NCBI GenBank assembly: GCA_022376925.1
Contig: JAIOJX010000006.1
Span: 63,697,394-63,761,393, forward strand
Reading direction: 5' to 3'
DNA length: 64,000 nt
DNA from: Tragulus kanchil
Lineage: Eukaryota; Chordata; Mammalia; Artiodactyla; Tragulidae
Each line of letters starts with the position of its first letter. Position 1 is the first letter of the stretch. Shown here one piece after another: positions 62,915 through 64,000 of this stretch. The notes below the pieces were generated by a model, which had not been told where the DNA came from, searched no databases, and saw nothing but the letters and a program-made list of their open reading frames with translations. The position numbers were made by a program, and so were the translations under genes.

Positions 62915-63125
62915 TGTGTGCTGAGTTGCTTCAGTTGTGTCCAACTCTTTGTTATCTTATTGACCAAAGCCTGCCAGGTGTTTCTGTCTAAGGGATTCTC
63001 CAGGCAAGAATACTGGAGTGAGTTGCCATGACTTCCTCCAAAGGATCTTCCCAACTCAGGGTTTAAACTCACACCTCTTATACCTATTGCATTGGCAGAC
63101 AAATTCTTTACCATTCGCACCACAT
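62915..63125 (-). mobile_element. Second Bov-tA-type SINE, antisense
   Basis: It follows the previous one by about 20 bases in the same orientation: GTGCTGAGTTGCTTCAGTTG, then CAAGAATACTGGAGTGAGTT, ending in TTCTTTACCATTCGCACCAC. More diverged. Confidence 0.85.
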
Positions 63126-63204
63126 CTACAATTGCTGTTTCTTTTTCTTGGATTGATCCCTTGATCATTGTATAGTGTCTTCTTTATCTTTTGTAACAAT
63201 CTTT

Positions 63205-63284
63205 ATCTTTTTTAAATTAATTTTCATTGGAGTGTACTTGCTTTACAATGTTGTGTTAGTTTCTACTGTACAGCAAAGTGAATC

Positions 63285-63329
<45 letters not shown>

Positions 63330-64000
63330 TATATGCCCTCTTTTTTGGATTTCCTTCCCATTTAGGTCACCATAGAGAACTGAGTAGAGATTCCTGAGCT
63401 ATACAGTAGGTTCTAAATAGATCTCTATTTTATACATAGTAGTATATATATGTCAATTCCGATCTCCCATTTCATCCCATCCCCTCCTTCTTCCCTTAGT
63501 ATCCATACATTTATTCTCTATATCTGAGTCTCTATTTCTACTATTCAAATAAAATCATCTATACTATTTTTCTAAATTCCATATATATGCATTAAAGAAC
63601 GATATTTGTTTTCCTCTTTATTTTTTTACTCTATATGACAACTTTCAGGTCCATTCACATCTCTATGAATGATCCAGTTTTGTTCCTTTTAGGACTCAGT
63701 AGTATTCCATTGTATATATACTGTGTCTTCTTTATCCATTCCTCAATCAGTGGACATTTAGGTTGCTTCCATATCCTCACTATTATAAATAGTGCTGCAA
63801 TGAACATTGCATGTGTCTTTTTGAAATGTGGTTTTTCCAGAGTAAATGCCTAGTAGTGTTGTTGCTGGGCCATATGGTAGCTTTATTTTTAAGAACTCTC
63901 CATACTCTTCTCCATAGTGACTTAACAGTTTACATTATTACCAACTGTGCAAGAGGGTTCTGAAAGTCTTTATCCTAGTCTATTTTGTCTTGGGTTTCCC
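63205..64000 (-). mobile_element. Another L1 3' region, antisense, running off the window
   Basis: A second L1 3' UTR (TTTACAATGTTGTGTTAGTT, CTGTACAGCAAAGTGAATCA) with an AT/AC microsatellite. It continues through GTAGTATTCCATTGTATATA and GTGCTGCAATGAACATTGCA. Its position to the right of ORF2 sequence of the previous L1 implies nested or adjacent insertions. Confidence 0.8.
63282..63328 (+). repeat. (AT)n(AC)n microsatellite in L1 3' UTR
   Basis: About 19 AT units followed by AC units. Confidence 0.9.

Larger units (their letters stand above)
37206..64000 (+). other. MMP20: MMP20 intron 6 (continues past window end)
   Basis: No exon 7 candidate was found. Nine duplication units inflate it by about 10 kb, so the real sequence represented here is roughly 16-17 kb. 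Contents are listed separately: NUMT, SINEs, LTR, BovB and L1. Unique stretches without recognised elements are about 48496-50010 and 56994-57750. Confidence 0.6.

Overview
The window is vertebrate nuclear DNA from a ruminant, most likely a bovid. It is dense in Bov-tA-type and CHR-type tRNA-derived SINEs, BovB LINEs and L1 fragments. The only protein-coding gene I can support is the 5' part of MMP20 (enamelysin, a tooth-enamel matrix metalloproteinase) on the + strand. Exons 1-6 are present with consistent splice sites and phases. They encode residues 1-317 plus two bases: signal peptide, propeptide with cysteine switch, catalytic domain, hinge and the start of the hemopexin domain. Exons 7 onward were not found and should lie beyond base 64000.

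Layout: 1-13300 is 5' flank, made of an L1 remnant with a SINE carrying a 41-G run, several older repeats, and about 3 kb of almost pure A/T sequence at 8085-11080. 13267-13478 holds the TATA box and exon 1. 15691-21831 is intron 1, 21832-22079 exon 2, 22080-27688 intron 2, 27689-27837 exon 3, 32370-32495 exon 4, 33281-33442 exon 5 and 37064-37205 exon 6. 37206-64000 is intron 6, at least 26.8 kb as assembled. It holds a nuclear mitochondrial insertion (ND6-ND5) broken by two SINEs, a MaLR-type LTR, BovB copies and nested L1s.

The dominant unexplained structure is a series of 21 head-to-tail near-identical duplications. Their periods are all 1.06-1.21 kb and they occur every 2-7 kb. They cut through exons, introns, SINEs, LINEs and the mitochondrial insertion alike. 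Copies differ by a few substitutions or homopolymer indels, and the differences cluster at the junctions. I read this as unmerged overlaps between adjacent contigs (false duplication), not biology. It adds roughly 22-23 kb to the window and makes MMP20 appear to have two exon 1s plus a fragment, two exon 2s (one frameshifted) and two exon 5s. A BovB target-site duplication that brackets one of these duplications supports this reading. I found no evidence of a novel biological system. The notable real features are MMP20, the SINE-split NUMT, the A/T block and the nested transposons.
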